From an uncultured bacterium (GTDB lineage: Bacteria > Bacteroidota > Bacteroidia > Bacteroidales > Bacteroidaceae): DNA of 57,321 bases. Location of the stretch: the NCBI GenBank assembly GCA_946546825.1, contig CAMNOK010000004.1:1-57321 (forward strand), read 5' to 3'. The translations under genes and the position numbers were made by a program. The number at the start of each line of letters is the position of its first letter. Positions within the stretch are counted from its first letter, which is position 1. Shown in pieces: positions 16,800-26,480 of this stretch. Under the pieces are notes generated by a model. The model made no database searches and had not been told where the DNA came from. It saw nothing but the letters and a program-made list of their open reading frames with translations.

Positions 16800-17921
16800 T
16801 TAGTCCTCGTCGTTCACAGGGAACTCCATGAGGTAGGCTTTGATGAAATCGTCGATTTTTCCGTCCATAACGCCATCTACGTCTGTGGTCTGATAGTTGG
16901 TGCGGTGGTCTTTCACACGGCGGTCATCGAAGACATAGGACCGAATCTGCGAACCCCACTCAATTTTCTTCTTGCCGGCTTCAATCTTAGCCTGTGCTTC
17001 CAAGCGCTTCTTCATGGCTCGGTCATAGAGTTGTGACTTCAGCAGCAGTAAGGCCTTCTCCTTGTTCTTCGGCTGGTCGCGGGTCTCGGTGTTTTCGATG
17101 AGAATCTCTTCTTCCTCGCCTGTGTCGGGGTCGGTGTACCAATAACGTAGTCGGACACCCGACTCCACCTTGTTGACATTTTGGCCGCCGGCACCGCTTG
17201 AGCGGAAGGTGTCCCACGACAGCTTGGCTGGATCGACATACACTTCTATGGTGTCATCAACCAGTGGCGTCACGAAGACTGAGGCAAAACTGGTCATGCG
17301 CTTGCCTTGTGCGTTGAAGGGGCTGACACGCACCAGGCGGTGGACGCCATTCTCACTTTTCAGGAAGCCATAGGCAAACTCGCCGCCTTCAATCTCCATG
17401 GTGACGCTCTTGATGCCAGCCTCGTCGCCTTCTTGCAGGTTGGAAACGGTGACCTTGTGGCCATGAGCTTCAGCCCACCGCATATACATGCGCATGAGCA
17501 TCTGGGCCCAGTCCTGGCTTTCCGTGCCGCCGGCACCGGAGTTGATCTTCAGCACACAGTCCATGGGGTCTTCCTTCTGGCGGAGCATGTTTTTCAGTTC
17601 CAGGTCTTCGATGAGTCGGATAGCCCGGCTGTAGTCGTTATCTACTTCCTCCTCGGTGACCATCTCGTCATGATAGAAGTCGAAAGCCAGCTGCAGCTCG
17701 TCGGCCGCCAGCCGAACCTCGTTGTATCCTTTAATCCATTTCTCAATGTCCTTGACCTTCTTCATCTGCTCCTGTGCACGCTTGACGTCTTCCCAGAAGT
17801 CGGGAGCCTGCGTGCGGAGCTGTTCTTCTTCAAATTCTATTTTCTTTTGATCGATGTTCAAGTATCGGTGCAGGGCTTCTGCACGGTCAAGAACATCTTT
17901 CAGTTGATCAGCTGTTATCAT
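16800..17921 (-). CDS. prfB: peptide chain release factor 2
   Basis: GGQNVNKVESGVRLRY (GGQ motif), uninterrupted frame. Confidence 0.95.
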   Translation of the reverse strand: MITADQLKDVLDRAEALHRYLNIDQKKIEFEEEQLRTQAPDFWEDVKRAQEQMKKVKDIEKWIKGYNEVRLAADELQLAFDFYHDEMVTEEEVDNDYSRAIRLIEDLELKNMLRQKEDPMDCVLKINSGAGGTESQDWAQMLMRMYMRWAEAHGHKVTVSNLQEGDEAGIKSVTMEIEGGEFAYGFLKSENGVHRLVRVSPFNAQGKRMTSFASVFVTPLVDDTIEVYVDPAKLSWDTFRSSGAGGQNVNKVESGVRLRYWYTDPDTGEEEEILIENTETRDQPKNKEKALLLLKSQLYDRAMKKRLEAQAKIEAGKKKIEWGSQIRSYVFDDRRVKDHRTNYQTTDVDGVMDGKIDDFIKAYLMEFPVNDED

Positions 17922-17941
17922 ATCTTTTTCTGCGTGCTTTT

Positions 17942-19750
17942 TTATTCTGCGTACATTTTGTCGATTTCCTCTTTATAATTCTTACTGACGACGGAGCGTT
18001 TGAGTTTCAGCGTGTTAGTCAGTTCTCCGTTCTCCATGGAGAAGTGGTGTGGGATGAGGGTGATGCGTTTTACCTGTTCATAGTGAGCCAGACTCTGCTG
18101 CAGGGTGTTGATGCGTTCCATCATCATGTCATAGACAGCCTTGTTGGCACAGAGTTCTTCGCGTGAGGAGAAGTGCAGGCCACGGTCGCGTGCCCATTCT
18201 TCCACCAGCCTGAATTCTGGTACGACGAGGGCTGAAACAAACTTGCGCTGGTCTGCGATGACGGCAATCTGGTCTATGTATTTGTCAACGAGCAGCATGG
18301 CCTCCACCATCTGTGGAGCTATATATTTACCGTTGCTGGTCTTGTAGAGGTCTTTGATGCGGTCGGTCAGGAACAGCTCACCGTCGCGCAGGTAGCCGGC
18401 ATCGCCGGTACGGAAAAAGCCATCGGCGGTGAAAGAGGTGGCATTTATGGCGTCGCGCTTGTAGTAGCCCTTGGTGATGGTGGGGCCTTTCAGCAGCACT
18501 TCTCCGTCCTCACTAATCTTAATCTGTATGCCCTCAATGGGGCGTCCCACTGATCCGATGGTGAACGGTTCGCCTTTGTGGTCGCAGCTGACGGTGGCCA
18601 GACTCTCTGTGAGACCATAGCCCACCATCATGTCTATACCGACGCTGTGGGTGAACTCTTCCACTTCGGGCGACACATAGGCACCGGCGGTCGGAAAGAA
18701 GTTGGCATTTTCCAGGCCGATCTGTTTGCGAACCAAGGCCATGATGGTCTTGTTGAGGGCTTTATATTCCAGACTGAGTGCCAGTGACGGCCGCTTGCCT
18801 TTGCTGATACATTCTATGTTGTACTTATGTCCAACAGCCAGTGCGTGGCGGAAGATTTTCTGTTGCATGGGGCTGGAGTGGTCTATCTTGTCATGGACGG
18901 CCTGATAAACTTTTTCCCAGAAGCGTGGGACGCTGGACATGCAGGTCGGGTGGGTTTCCCGCATGGACTGTTGAATCTCTTGTGGATAGGTGTTGATGAT
19001 GAGCTGCGCGCCCACCGTCAGGCAAAGGTAGGCCCATCCGCGTTCAAAGATGTGAGCGAAAGGCAGGAAGTTGATGACACGGTCTTTCTCTGTGACAGGC
19101 ACACACTTGCCGTTGGCCACCATGGCAGCATGGTATTGGCCGTAGGTGAGCATGACACCTTTGGAGTCGCCTGTAGTGCCACTGGTATAAATGATGTTGC
19201 ACAGGTCGTCATCGTTGGCCTGCTTCCAGAGTTCTTCCACCTGAGTCTGCATGGGGAGTTTATCTCCCAGGGCGATGAAGTCTTCGAAGTAGAGGGCGTT
19301 GGGATCGTGTGTGGATATGCGCACACTATGGTCGAAGATGATGATACGCTCCAGGGTGGGGCAGAGGGCGAAGATGCGGTGAGCCTTGTTGTATTGGTCC
19401 TGTTCACCGACAAAAAGGAAACGCACACCGGCATCCTGCACTACATATTGTATCTGCTGTTCACTCGACGTGGCATAGATGGGGATGGAAACGGCGCGGA
19501 TGCCGTATGCTCCGAAATCGGTATAGAGATATTGAATGCAATTCTGTGAGAAGACTGCAATATTTTCTTGCGGCTTGATGCCCAGACTGAGCATGGCATT
19601 GGAGACTTGTTTGACACGGAGGGAGAACTGTTTCCATGAAACGGTTTTCCACTCCAGGGAACCGAACGTGCGGAATGTCAAGGCTCCGCGACTGCCATAG
19701 TGCTTCGCCTGTTCGTGAACGAGAACAGACAGATGACTCAGGTTCTGCAT
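17942..19750 (-). CDS. long-chain acyl-CoA synthetase (AMP-dependent)
   Basis: YTSGTTGDSKGVMLTYGQ, GYGLTES, FRTGDAGYLRDGELFLTDRIKDLYKTSNGKYI. Confidence 0.93.
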   Translation of the reverse strand: MQNLSHLSVLVHEQAKHYGSRGALTFRTFGSLEWKTVSWKQFSLRVKQVSNAMLSLGIKPQENIAVFSQNCIQYLYTDFGAYGIRAVSIPIYATSSEQQIQYVVQDAGVRFLFVGEQDQYNKAHRIFALCPTLERIIIFDHSVRISTHDPNALYFEDFIALGDKLPMQTQVEELWKQANDDDLCNIIYTSGTTGDSKGVMLTYGQYHAAMVANGKCVPVTEKDRVINFLPFAHIFERGWAYLCLTVGAQLIINTYPQEIQQSMRETHPTCMSSVPRFWEKVYQAVHDKIDHSSPMQQKIFRHALAVGHKYNIECISKGKRPSLALSLEYKALNKTIMALVRKQIGLENANFFPTAGAYVSPEVEEFTHSVGIDMMVGYGLTESLATVSCDHKGEPFTIGSVGRPIEGIQIKISEDGEVLLKGPTITKGYYKRDAINATSFTADGFFRTGDAGYLRDGELFLTDRIKDLYKTSNGKYIAPQMVEAMLLVDKYIDQIAVIADQRKFVSALVVPEFRLVEEWARDRGLHFSSREELCANKAVYDMMMERINTLQQSLAHYEQVKRITLIPHHFSMENGELTNTLKLKRSVVSKNYKEEIDKMYAE

Positions 19751-19826
19751 ACTAACGTGTTTTATTAATTTATGCAAAGATAGTGCAAATCGGAGAAAAT
19801 ACAAAATAAAATATCGAATTATTTCT

Positions 19827-19834
19827 TAATTTTG
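19827..19834 (+). promoter_or_regulatory. -7 element TAATTTTG
   Basis: TAnnTTTG match upstream of the M20 peptidase gene. Confidence 0.55.
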
Positions 19835-19859
19835 CAACGGAAACTGATAATTAAGTGAT

Positions 19860-20942
19860 ATGGTTGATGTTAAGAGATACACAGAGGATGCTGTTGCACT
19901 GCTAAGGGAACTCATCTCCACTCCTTCGGTAAGTCGTGAAGAGAAGGCAGCAGCCGATGTCCTGACGCGTTGGATGGATGCTCATAGTCTGTCATGGCAT
20001 CGTGAGAAAAATAATGTGTGGTGTCTTCCGCAAAGTTTTCGTCAGGAGCTGCCCACCGTGTTGCTTAATGCCCATATCGACACAGTAAGGCCGGTTTCAT
20101 CGTGGTTGCGCGATCCGTTCTGTCCGGAGATGGAAGACGGGATTCTCTATGGGTTGGGCTCCAACGACTGTGGCGGTGGCTTGGTGTCGCTCCTGCAAGT
20201 CTTCCGGGTCTTTGAAGAACGAGGGGCTGCAGGTACACCTTCTTTGTATTCTGCCTACAATCTCGTCTTTCTTGCCTCGGCTGAGGAGGAAGTGTCGGGC
20301 CAGAATGGCATTGTCAAGGCGTTGCCCTTGCTGCCCAAGATTGATGTCGCCGTGGTGGGAGAGCCCACTGGTATGCAGCCAGCCGTGGCGGAGAAGGGGC
20401 TGATGGTGCTCGACATGACGGCTCATGGAAAGTCCGGTCATGCCGCCCGGGGGGAGGGAGTCAATGCTATTTATGAAATGTTGGATGACCTGTTGTGGAT
20501 TCGTGACTATCGCTTCGAGCGGGTCAGCCCGTTCCTCGGTGCCACGCAGATGCAGGCCACAGTGGTGAATGCCGGCACCCAGCACAATGTGGTGCCCGAC
20601 GAGTGTCGTGCCATCATTGATGTTCGCACCAACGAGTGCTACACCAATGAAGAGGTCTTTCAGCTCATCAGCAGTCATGTGCGCTCGGAGGTGAAGGCAC
20701 GCTCCTTCCGGTTGAGCTCGTCTCACATAGATGTCGGTCATCCACTGGTACAGAAATGTGTGGAAATGGGAAAACAACCGTTTGGCTCACCCACTTTGAG
20801 CGACCAGGCGCTGATGCCGTTTCCATCGTTCAAGATGGGGCCTGGCGACTCTGCACGCTCCCATTCCGCCGATGAATATATCCGCGTCAAGGAGATCAGT
20901 GATGCCATAGAAACCTACATTCGATTGTTTCAGCAGACTTAG
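19860..20942 (+). CDS. argE: M20 family deacylase, acetyl/succinyl-ornithine deacylase-like
   Basis: LLNAHIDTVRPVSSW, GLGSNDCGGGL, ASAEEEVSGQNGI, GEPTGMQPAVAEKG. Confidence 0.82.
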   Translation: MVDVKRYTEDAVALLRELISTPSVSREEKAAADVLTRWMDAHSLSWHREKNNVWCLPQSFRQELPTVLLNAHIDTVRPVSSWLRDPFCPEMEDGILYGLGSNDCGGGLVSLLQVFRVFEERGAAGTPSLYSAYNLVFLASAEEEVSGQNGIVKALPLLPKIDVAVVGEPTGMQPAVAEKGLMVLDMTAHGKSGHAARGEGVNAIYEMLDDLLWIRDYRFERVSPFLGATQMQATVVNAGTQHNVVPDECRAIIDVRTNECYTNEEVFQLISSHVRSEVKARSFRLSSSHIDVGHPLVQKCVEMGKQPFGSPTLSDQALMPFPSFKMGPGDSARSHSADEYIRVKEISDAIETYIRLFQQT

Positions 20943-20964
20943 TTGCTGGGAATTTTTTCACTTC

Positions 20965-22041
20965 TCATTTCCCTCTGTTGAGGATGAAGTGCACCATACT
21001 GCGGAAGAGTTTGCGATAGTGTTCGTTGGTAATGAAGTCTATGCTGTCGAGGAGGGCTAATGATTGTTCTGCATAGGTGCGTGCCTTGTCTTCGGCATAA
21101 TGTATGCTGCCATATTTATCCATGAGTCTGCGGATGTAGGCCACCTCCTCCTGCGTCTTCTCGTTGCGTGTCTTGGCCAGTATGTCACGCACGGAAGCCT
21201 GTTCGTAGGGAGTGGCGTGGGCCAGTAGGTGGAGCAGTATGAGGGTGCGCTTGCCTTCGTAGATGTCGTTGCAAGTCTGCTTCTTCATGCCCTCGAAGTC
21301 AGAGGTGAGGTCAAGTACGTCGTCGCGAATCTGGAAGCAGAGACCCAAAGGTAGGCTGAAGCGGAAGATGCGGTCCAGCTGTTCGTCGGTGGAACCGGCC
21401 AAAATGGCTCCCAGTCGGAGCGGCCCGGCAATAGTATAATAGACCGTTTTGCCGCCGATGGTGAACAAGACATCGTCTTCCGTCATGTCCTGCTTGTCCT
21501 CTACGGTCCATTTAATCTCAGCAAACTGTCCGAAGGTAGTGCGGCTGAGCATGCGGAAGAATTCCCGACTGACACGTTGTGCCATCTGAGGTGTCAGTAG
21601 TTCATGATTTTTGTTGAGGATGCGATGCATGCATTCGTGGAGCGTGTCGCCGGCATTGACGGCAATCTCGTTGCCGTAGATGCGGTGCAGGGCTTGTTCA
21701 CCCCGGCGCTCCAGAGAGCCATCGACCAGGTCGTCGTGTATCAGAATCCAGTCTTCGCTGGTCTGCATGGCGGCTGCTGTGTAGAGAGCCTGTTTGGTAT
21801 CGACCCCCAAGGCCTCGGCCATGAGCAGCACGAGGCCTGGCCGAAGGTATTTCCCTAAGCGTGAAGGGTAGTCGGTGACGATTTTCCAGTGTTCTTCCAA
21901 CAGGGGCAGATAGGCCTGCTGTCCCATCATGGCCAGCACGTCGGCATCGGCCTGTTGAAACTCTTGGAGGCAGTCTTTGATGACCTGCCAGGTTTCTGAG
22001 CGTTTGTTGCCCAGATAGGTGCTAAACAGTTCTTCAGTCAT
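20965..22041 (-). CDS. polyprenyl synthetase family protein
   Basis: LIHDDLVDGSLERRG and FQIRDDVLDLTSD (DDxxD motifs); start moved to the internal Met (MTEELFSTYLG), avoiding overlap with the divergent gene. Confidence 0.92.
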   Translation of the reverse strand: MTEELFSTYLGNKRSETWQVIKDCLQEFQQADADVLAMMGQQAYLPLLEEHWKIVTDYPSRLGKYLRPGLVLLMAEALGVDTKQALYTAAAMQTSEDWILIHDDLVDGSLERRGEQALHRIYGNEIAVNAGDTLHECMHRILNKNHELLTPQMAQRVSREFFRMLSRTTFGQFAEIKWTVEDKQDMTEDDVLFTIGGKTVYYTIAGPLRLGAILAGSTDEQLDRIFRFSLPLGLCFQIRDDVLDLTSDFEGMKKQTCNDIYEGKRTLILLHLLAHATPYEQASVRDILAKTRNEKTQEEVAYIRRLMDKYGSIHYAEDKARTYAEQSLALLDSIDFITNEHYRKLFRSMVHFILNRGK

Positions 22042-22188
22042 GTCAGTCGTTACAGAATGGTCATGTTTGCCACAAAGGTAAGTAAAATAATGTAGAAAAG
22101 AGTGCTTTGTTTGGTTAAATAATGTGAGAAAAATATGGTAAAGACTTAAAAGTGGCACACGTTTTGCAAGTGTATCACTGAAAAAAAC

Positions 22189-22196
22189 TACCTTTG
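22189..22196 (+). promoter_or_regulatory. -7 element TACCTTTG
   Basis: TAnnTTTG match upstream of the Bax inhibitor-1 gene. Confidence 0.55.
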
Positions 22197-22223
22197 TGGC
22201 AAATTTATTTAAGATTGAAAAAT

Positions 22224-22940
22224 ATGGAAATCCAAGAATTAGAAAAGAAGATGGGATATGGCCGTGAGTGGGAGACCACCAGTGCCCTTCCCGTGTTGAT
22301 GCGAAAAGTGTATGTTTGGATGACACTGGCCCTTGTCATTACGGCCATCACGTCGGTAGGTGTGGCTACATCACCGCTGCTGATGCAGGTCATCTTTAGC
22401 AATAAGCTGCTCTTTTTGGGTATGCTCATTGCCGAGGTGGGGCTTGTTGTCTGGCTTTCGGCGCGTGTTCAAAAGTTGTCACTCGGCACAGCCACACTGC
22501 TTTTCATCCTCTACTCCGTGCTCAATGGCGCTACGTTGTCGATGATATTCGTGGCCTACTCGATGACAGCTATTGCCAAGACCTTTTTCATAACAGCCTG
22601 CACGTTTGGTGCTATGGCTGTCTATGGCTACTTCACCGAAAGTGATCTCTCGTCATGGGGTCGTCTGCTGCTGATGGCTCTCATCGGTCTGATTATTGCC
22701 TCTGTGGTGAACATATTCCTGGGGAGTGCGATGATGGACCTTGTGGTGTCGTGTATTGGAGTGCTGGTGTTTGTCGGTCTGACCGCCTATGACTCCCAGA
22801 AGATAAAAAGGTGGCTGTCCTATCAGGAGTATGCCGATGAGGGTGCCCAGAAGATAGCCCTCATGGGGGCGCTGACACTCTACCTCGACTTTGTCAACCT
22901 CTTTCTCTATCTGCTCCGCATTTTCGGACGCAGGAACTAA
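22224..22940 (+). CDS. Bax inhibitor-1/YccA family membrane protein
   Basis: 7 TM, GATLSMIFVAYS, GLTAYDSQKIK. Confidence 0.9.
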   Translation: MEIQELEKKMGYGREWETTSALPVLMRKVYVWMTLALVITAITSVGVATSPLLMQVIFSNKLLFLGMLIAEVGLVVWLSARVQKLSLGTATLLFILYSVLNGATLSMIFVAYSMTAIAKTFFITACTFGAMAVYGYFTESDLSSWGRLLLMALIGLIIASVVNIFLGSAMMDLVVSCIGVLVFVGLTAYDSQKIKRWLSYQEYADEGAQKIALMGALTLYLDFVNLFLYLLRIFGRRN

Positions 22941-22951
22941 GAAATGAAATA

Positions 22952-23626
22952 ATGGTCATGAAAATCAGAATTGTTTTATCAGGAATGGCGTGTGCCCTGC
23001 TCACCAGTTGTGGTGTAGCGGGAGGCAACGCTTCTTCATCCTCTTCATCGTCTTCTGCAGGGTCGTCTTCGGACAATGTTCTTGGTCAGGTACTCGGAGC
23101 AGTGACAAATGGTGACGCACTGGGCAACGTGTGGCGCAGTGTCATCGGCACCGACAAACCCAAACAGAAAGACCTGCTCTACACTTGGACCTATAAGCAG
23201 CCTGGAGCAGCGTTTACCAGTGAAAACGCTCTGGCCAAGGCTGGTGGCGAAGTGGCTGCAACGCAAGTCAAGGAGAAGCTTGCGGCCTATTATCAGAAGT
23301 TTGGCATCACGGCTTCCAACACGATGCTCACTTTCAACAACGATGGCACGTTCTCCGGCAAGATTGGTGGCAAGAGTGTGAAAGGTAACTATACCTACGA
23401 TGAATCAGCGTGTAAACTTACCTTGCAGACTCTGCTCTTCAGCCTGCCGTGCTATGCCAAACGCACCACAGCTGGCATGAGTTTCCTCTTCGAGTCGAAG
23501 AAGTTGCTCACGATATTCCAGATGGTGGCAGCCGTGAGTGGTAACTCCACACTTGAGACCGTTGGCGATCTCAGTAAGAACTACGACGGTGTACGCATAG
23601 GTTTTGATATGAGTAAGACGAAATAA
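22952..23626 (+). CDS. DUF4923-like lipoprotein with Ser-rich linker
   Basis: Lipobox LLTSC, poly-Ser, LLYTWTYKQPGAAFTSENALAKAGGEVAA. Confidence 0.75.
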   Translation: MVMKIRIVLSGMACALLTSCGVAGGNASSSSSSSSAGSSSDNVLGQVLGAVTNGDALGNVWRSVIGTDKPKQKDLLYTWTYKQPGAAFTSENALAKAGGEVAATQVKEKLAAYYQKFGITASNTMLTFNNDGTFSGKIGGKSVKGNYTYDESACKLTLQTLLFSLPCYAKRTTAGMSFLFESKKLLTIFQMVAAVSGNSTLETVGDLSKNYDGVRIGFDMSKTK

Positions 23627-23673
23627 GAAGCTGCATGGCTGAAAAGGCATGGCAGATAAGAATCCCAATATAG

Positions 23674-23702
23674 AAAAAGGCACCAGAGAAGGTGCCTTTT
23701 TC
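23674..23702. terminator. Rho-independent terminator
   Basis: AAAAAGGCACC-AGAGAA-GGTGCCTTTTT. Confidence 0.85.
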
Positions 23703-23736
23703 TATTTGCTGCTGACGATGGGACCCGTTTTGGGCT

Positions 23737-25059
23737 TCAATCTATTTCCTCGTCGGCCTCGTAGCCACCCATCTCGCGGATGGCATTTTTCAGCATGGTG
23801 TATTGCTGGTAGAGGTTGTTGATCGGTTCTTCGCCCTGTGTGAAGTCGTGCATAGGACTCTTCAGGAAGAAGCTCAGGAAACGTTGAATGCCGAAGCGAC
23901 CGGCGCGTGCTGCCAGATCGGTGAGCAGAGCAAGGTCGAGCAGTAGCGGAGCTGCCAGGATGGAGTCGCGGCAGAGGAAGTTTATTTTCACCTGCATGGG
24001 GTAGCCCATCCATCCGAAGATGTCTATGTTGTCCCAGCCTTCTTTGTTGTCGTTGCGGGGAGGATAGTATTCAATGCGCACTTTGTGGGTGTAGCCTGTG
24101 TAGAGGTCAGGCTGCGTCTCTGGCTTGAGAATAGTTTCCAGTGTGGAGAGCTTCGATACCTCCTTGGTGCGGAAGTTGTCGGGGTCGTCGAGTACGAGAC
24201 CGTCTCGGTTGCCCAGAATGTTGGTCGAGAACCAGCCGTTCAGTCCCAGACAGCGTGTCCCGATGATGGGTGCAAAGCCGCTCTTCACCAGGGTCTGTCC
24301 GGTTTTGAAGTCTTTTCCGGCTATGGGCATACGTGTTTCTTCAGCCAGTTGCCACATGGCCGGTATATCTACGGTGGTGTTGGGGGCGCCCATGATGAAC
24401 GGAGCACCTTCGCGCAAGGCTGCGTAGGCATAGCACATAGATGGCGCCACATGCTCGCGGTCATCATCACGCATGGCCTGTTCTAAGGCCTCCAGCTGGC
24501 TGTGTACCGGCTCAAAATAGGGTACATAGATTTCCGTGGAGGCGGCCCAGAGTACCACGATGCGGTCACAGTGGTTTTTCTCCTTGAACGAGCGGATGTC
24601 ATCACGCAGGGCTTCGACCATCTCCCAGCGGGTAAGTCCCTGCTTGACGTTGTCGCCATCGAGTCGTTTGGCATAGTTCTTGTCAAACGCGGCCTTCATA
24701 GGGATAACCTTTTCTAATTCTTCGCGCACGGGGTTGATGTCCTTCTCCTTGAGTACCTCGGCATAGATGGCTGCCTGGTAGGCATTCTGCGGATATACGT
24801 CCCAGGTTCCGAAGATGATGTCTTCCAACCGGGCCATCGGCACAATGTCGCTGTAGTGCAAATATCTCTTGTCAGCGCCCTTGCCCACTCGGATCTTGTC
24901 ATATTGCGTCATGGAGCCGATGGGCTTGGCCAGTCCTTTGCGGGTCATGAAGACTCCCGTCATAAATGTGGTGGCCACCGCGCCGCAACCTACGAGCATG
25001 ATGCCGAGCTTGCCTTCTGCCGGTCGCGCTATCGTTGTTTTCTCATTACTCATAATCAT
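23737..25059 (-). CDS. ino1: myo-inositol-1-phosphate synthase
   Basis: GIMLVGCGAVATTFMTG, DIDIFGWMGYPMQVKINFLCRDSILAAPLLLDL. Confidence 0.92.
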   Translation of the reverse strand: MIMSNEKTTIARPAEGKLGIMLVGCGAVATTFMTGVFMTRKGLAKPIGSMTQYDKIRVGKGADKRYLHYSDIVPMARLEDIIFGTWDVYPQNAYQAAIYAEVLKEKDINPVREELEKVIPMKAAFDKNYAKRLDGDNVKQGLTRWEMVEALRDDIRSFKEKNHCDRIVVLWAASTEIYVPYFEPVHSQLEALEQAMRDDDREHVAPSMCYAYAALREGAPFIMGAPNTTVDIPAMWQLAEETRMPIAGKDFKTGQTLVKSGFAPIIGTRCLGLNGWFSTNILGNRDGLVLDDPDNFRTKEVSKLSTLETILKPETQPDLYTGYTHKVRIEYYPPRNDNKEGWDNIDIFGWMGYPMQVKINFLCRDSILAAPLLLDLALLTDLAARAGRFGIQRFLSFFLKSPMHDFTQGEEPINNLYQQYTMLKNAIREMGGYEADEEID

Positions 25060-25223
25060 TTGAATGAATTTTTTCTTTATCAGCCTTCAAAGGTATAAAA
25101 TATCATTGTAACCAACAAATCTTTTGAGAAGATTAACAAAAGGCTTGTCTTTTGAATTTTTATGCAGTCTTCTTCTTGGTTCTTATGATTCATTTAAAAA
25201 GATAAAAGAAAAGTATGAAAATG

Positions 25224-25255
25224 TTTGGTAGTGTATGCAATTTATTGTAATTTTG
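25224..25255 (+). promoter_or_regulatory. Bacteroidetes-type promoter (TTTG-N20-TAATTTTG) of argR
   Basis: -33 at 25224-25227, -7 at 25248-25255. Confidence 0.75.
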
Positions 25256-25283
25256 CATCCGGATAACGAATAATTATGCAAAT

Positions 25284-25772
25284 ATGAAAATCAAGAACAG
25301 TCGCATTGAGACCCTGAAGATGCTCATTTCCAGTAAGGAATTGGGCAGCCAGGAGGAGTTATTGCAAGCCCTGCAGCTGGAGGGGTTCAAATTGACACAG
25401 GCCACACTGAGTCGCGACCTGAAGCAACTGAAGGTGGCGAAGGCAGCATCCATGAATGGAAAGTATGTCTATGTCCTGCCCAATGAGACCATGTATAAGC
25501 GGGTGCCATCAGCACAGACTGTCAAGGAGATGCTCACAACGCCTGGCTACATCTCACTGAACTTCTCGGGAAACATGGCCGTTCTGCGCACAAGGCCGGG
25601 CTATGCCAGTCTGATAGCCTACAACATCGACAATTCAAGTCAGCCGAACATTCTCGGGACCATTGCGGGAGATGATACAATCTTCATTGTGATGAAGGAA
25701 GACTGTGATCGCCGTAGGGTCGTAGAGTCGCTCTCACTGGTCGTTCCCGGACTGACTGTTGTCAACAAGTAG
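25284..25772 (+). CDS. argR: arginine repressor
   Basis: SQEELLQALQLEGFKLTQATLSRDLKQLKVAKA; C-terminal GTIAGDDTIFIVMKE. Confidence 0.95.
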   Translation: MKIKNSRIETLKMLISSKELGSQEELLQALQLEGFKLTQATLSRDLKQLKVAKAASMNGKYVYVLPNETMYKRVPSAQTVKEMLTTPGYISLNFSGNMAVLRTRPGYASLIAYNIDNSSQPNILGTIAGDDTIFIVMKEDCDRRRVVESLSLVVPGLTVVNK

Positions 25773-25841
25773 GTGTGGAATCAGGAAGTATGGGTGTCTA
25801 AAATTCCCATGATATTGATAGAATGCGAAATTAGAACAATA

Positions 25842-26441
25842 ATGATTAATAAAGAAAAAATACAAGTGGTGGTGGCCGATGCCGAATGTGAAAAGTATGT
25901 GGACACCATTCTGAAGACTATCGAAGACGCCGCCAAGGTGCGCGGTACAGGCATTGCCAAGCGTACCCACGAATACCTGGCCACGAAGATGCGTGAGGCA
26001 AAGGCCGTCATCGCCCTCTATGAAGGCCGCTTTGCAGGCTTTAGCTACATAGAAACATGGGGAAACAAACAGTATGTTACCACCAGTGGACTTATTGTTC
26101 ACCCCGACTTTCGCGGCCTCGGACTGGCCAAGCGCATCAAAGATATGACCTTCTCGCTGGCCCGCACACGCTGGCCCCATGCCAAGATCTTCTCGCTGAC
26201 CAGTGGCGCTGCAGTCATGGCCATGAACACCCGGCTGGGCTATCAGCCTGTAACTTTCGCCGATTTGACCGACGACGAGGCCTTCTGGCGTGGCTGTGAG
26301 GGCTGCATCAATGTCGATGTGCTCCATCGCACCAACCGCAAGTACTGTATCTGCACGGCCATGCTCTATGACCCTACCGAGCACCTGCCGGCCAAGATTC
26401 CAGATGACGTCATCGAGCGTATCAAAAAGTTGGATGCTTAA
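25842..26441 (+). CDS. GNAT family N-acyltransferase
   Basis: TSGLIVHPDFRGLGLAKRIKDMTFSLAR acyl-CoA binding motif; start at internal Met. Confidence 0.88.
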   Translation: MINKEKIQVVVADAECEKYVDTILKTIEDAAKVRGTGIAKRTHEYLATKMREAKAVIALYEGRFAGFSYIETWGNKQYVTTSGLIVHPDFRGLGLAKRIKDMTFSLARTRWPHAKIFSLTSGAAVMAMNTRLGYQPVTFADLTDDEAFWRGCEGCINVDVLHRTNRKYCICTAMLYDPTEHLPAKIPDDVIERIKKLDA

Positions 26442-26480
26442 CAGTCAAAATAATAATAGGTAAATAAATCAGATATCAAT

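Noticed and set aside
17307-17978. 223-aa plus-strand ORF opposite prfB
   Set aside because: Antisense shadow ORF of prfB.
18827-19549. 240-aa plus-strand ORF opposite the acyl-CoA synthetase gene
   Set aside because: Antisense shadow ORF, no start context or family signature.
22042-22326. N-terminal extension of the polyprenyl synthetase ORF
   Set aside because: Would overlap the divergent Bax inhibitor gene and its promoter; an internal Met at 22041 fits the family start.
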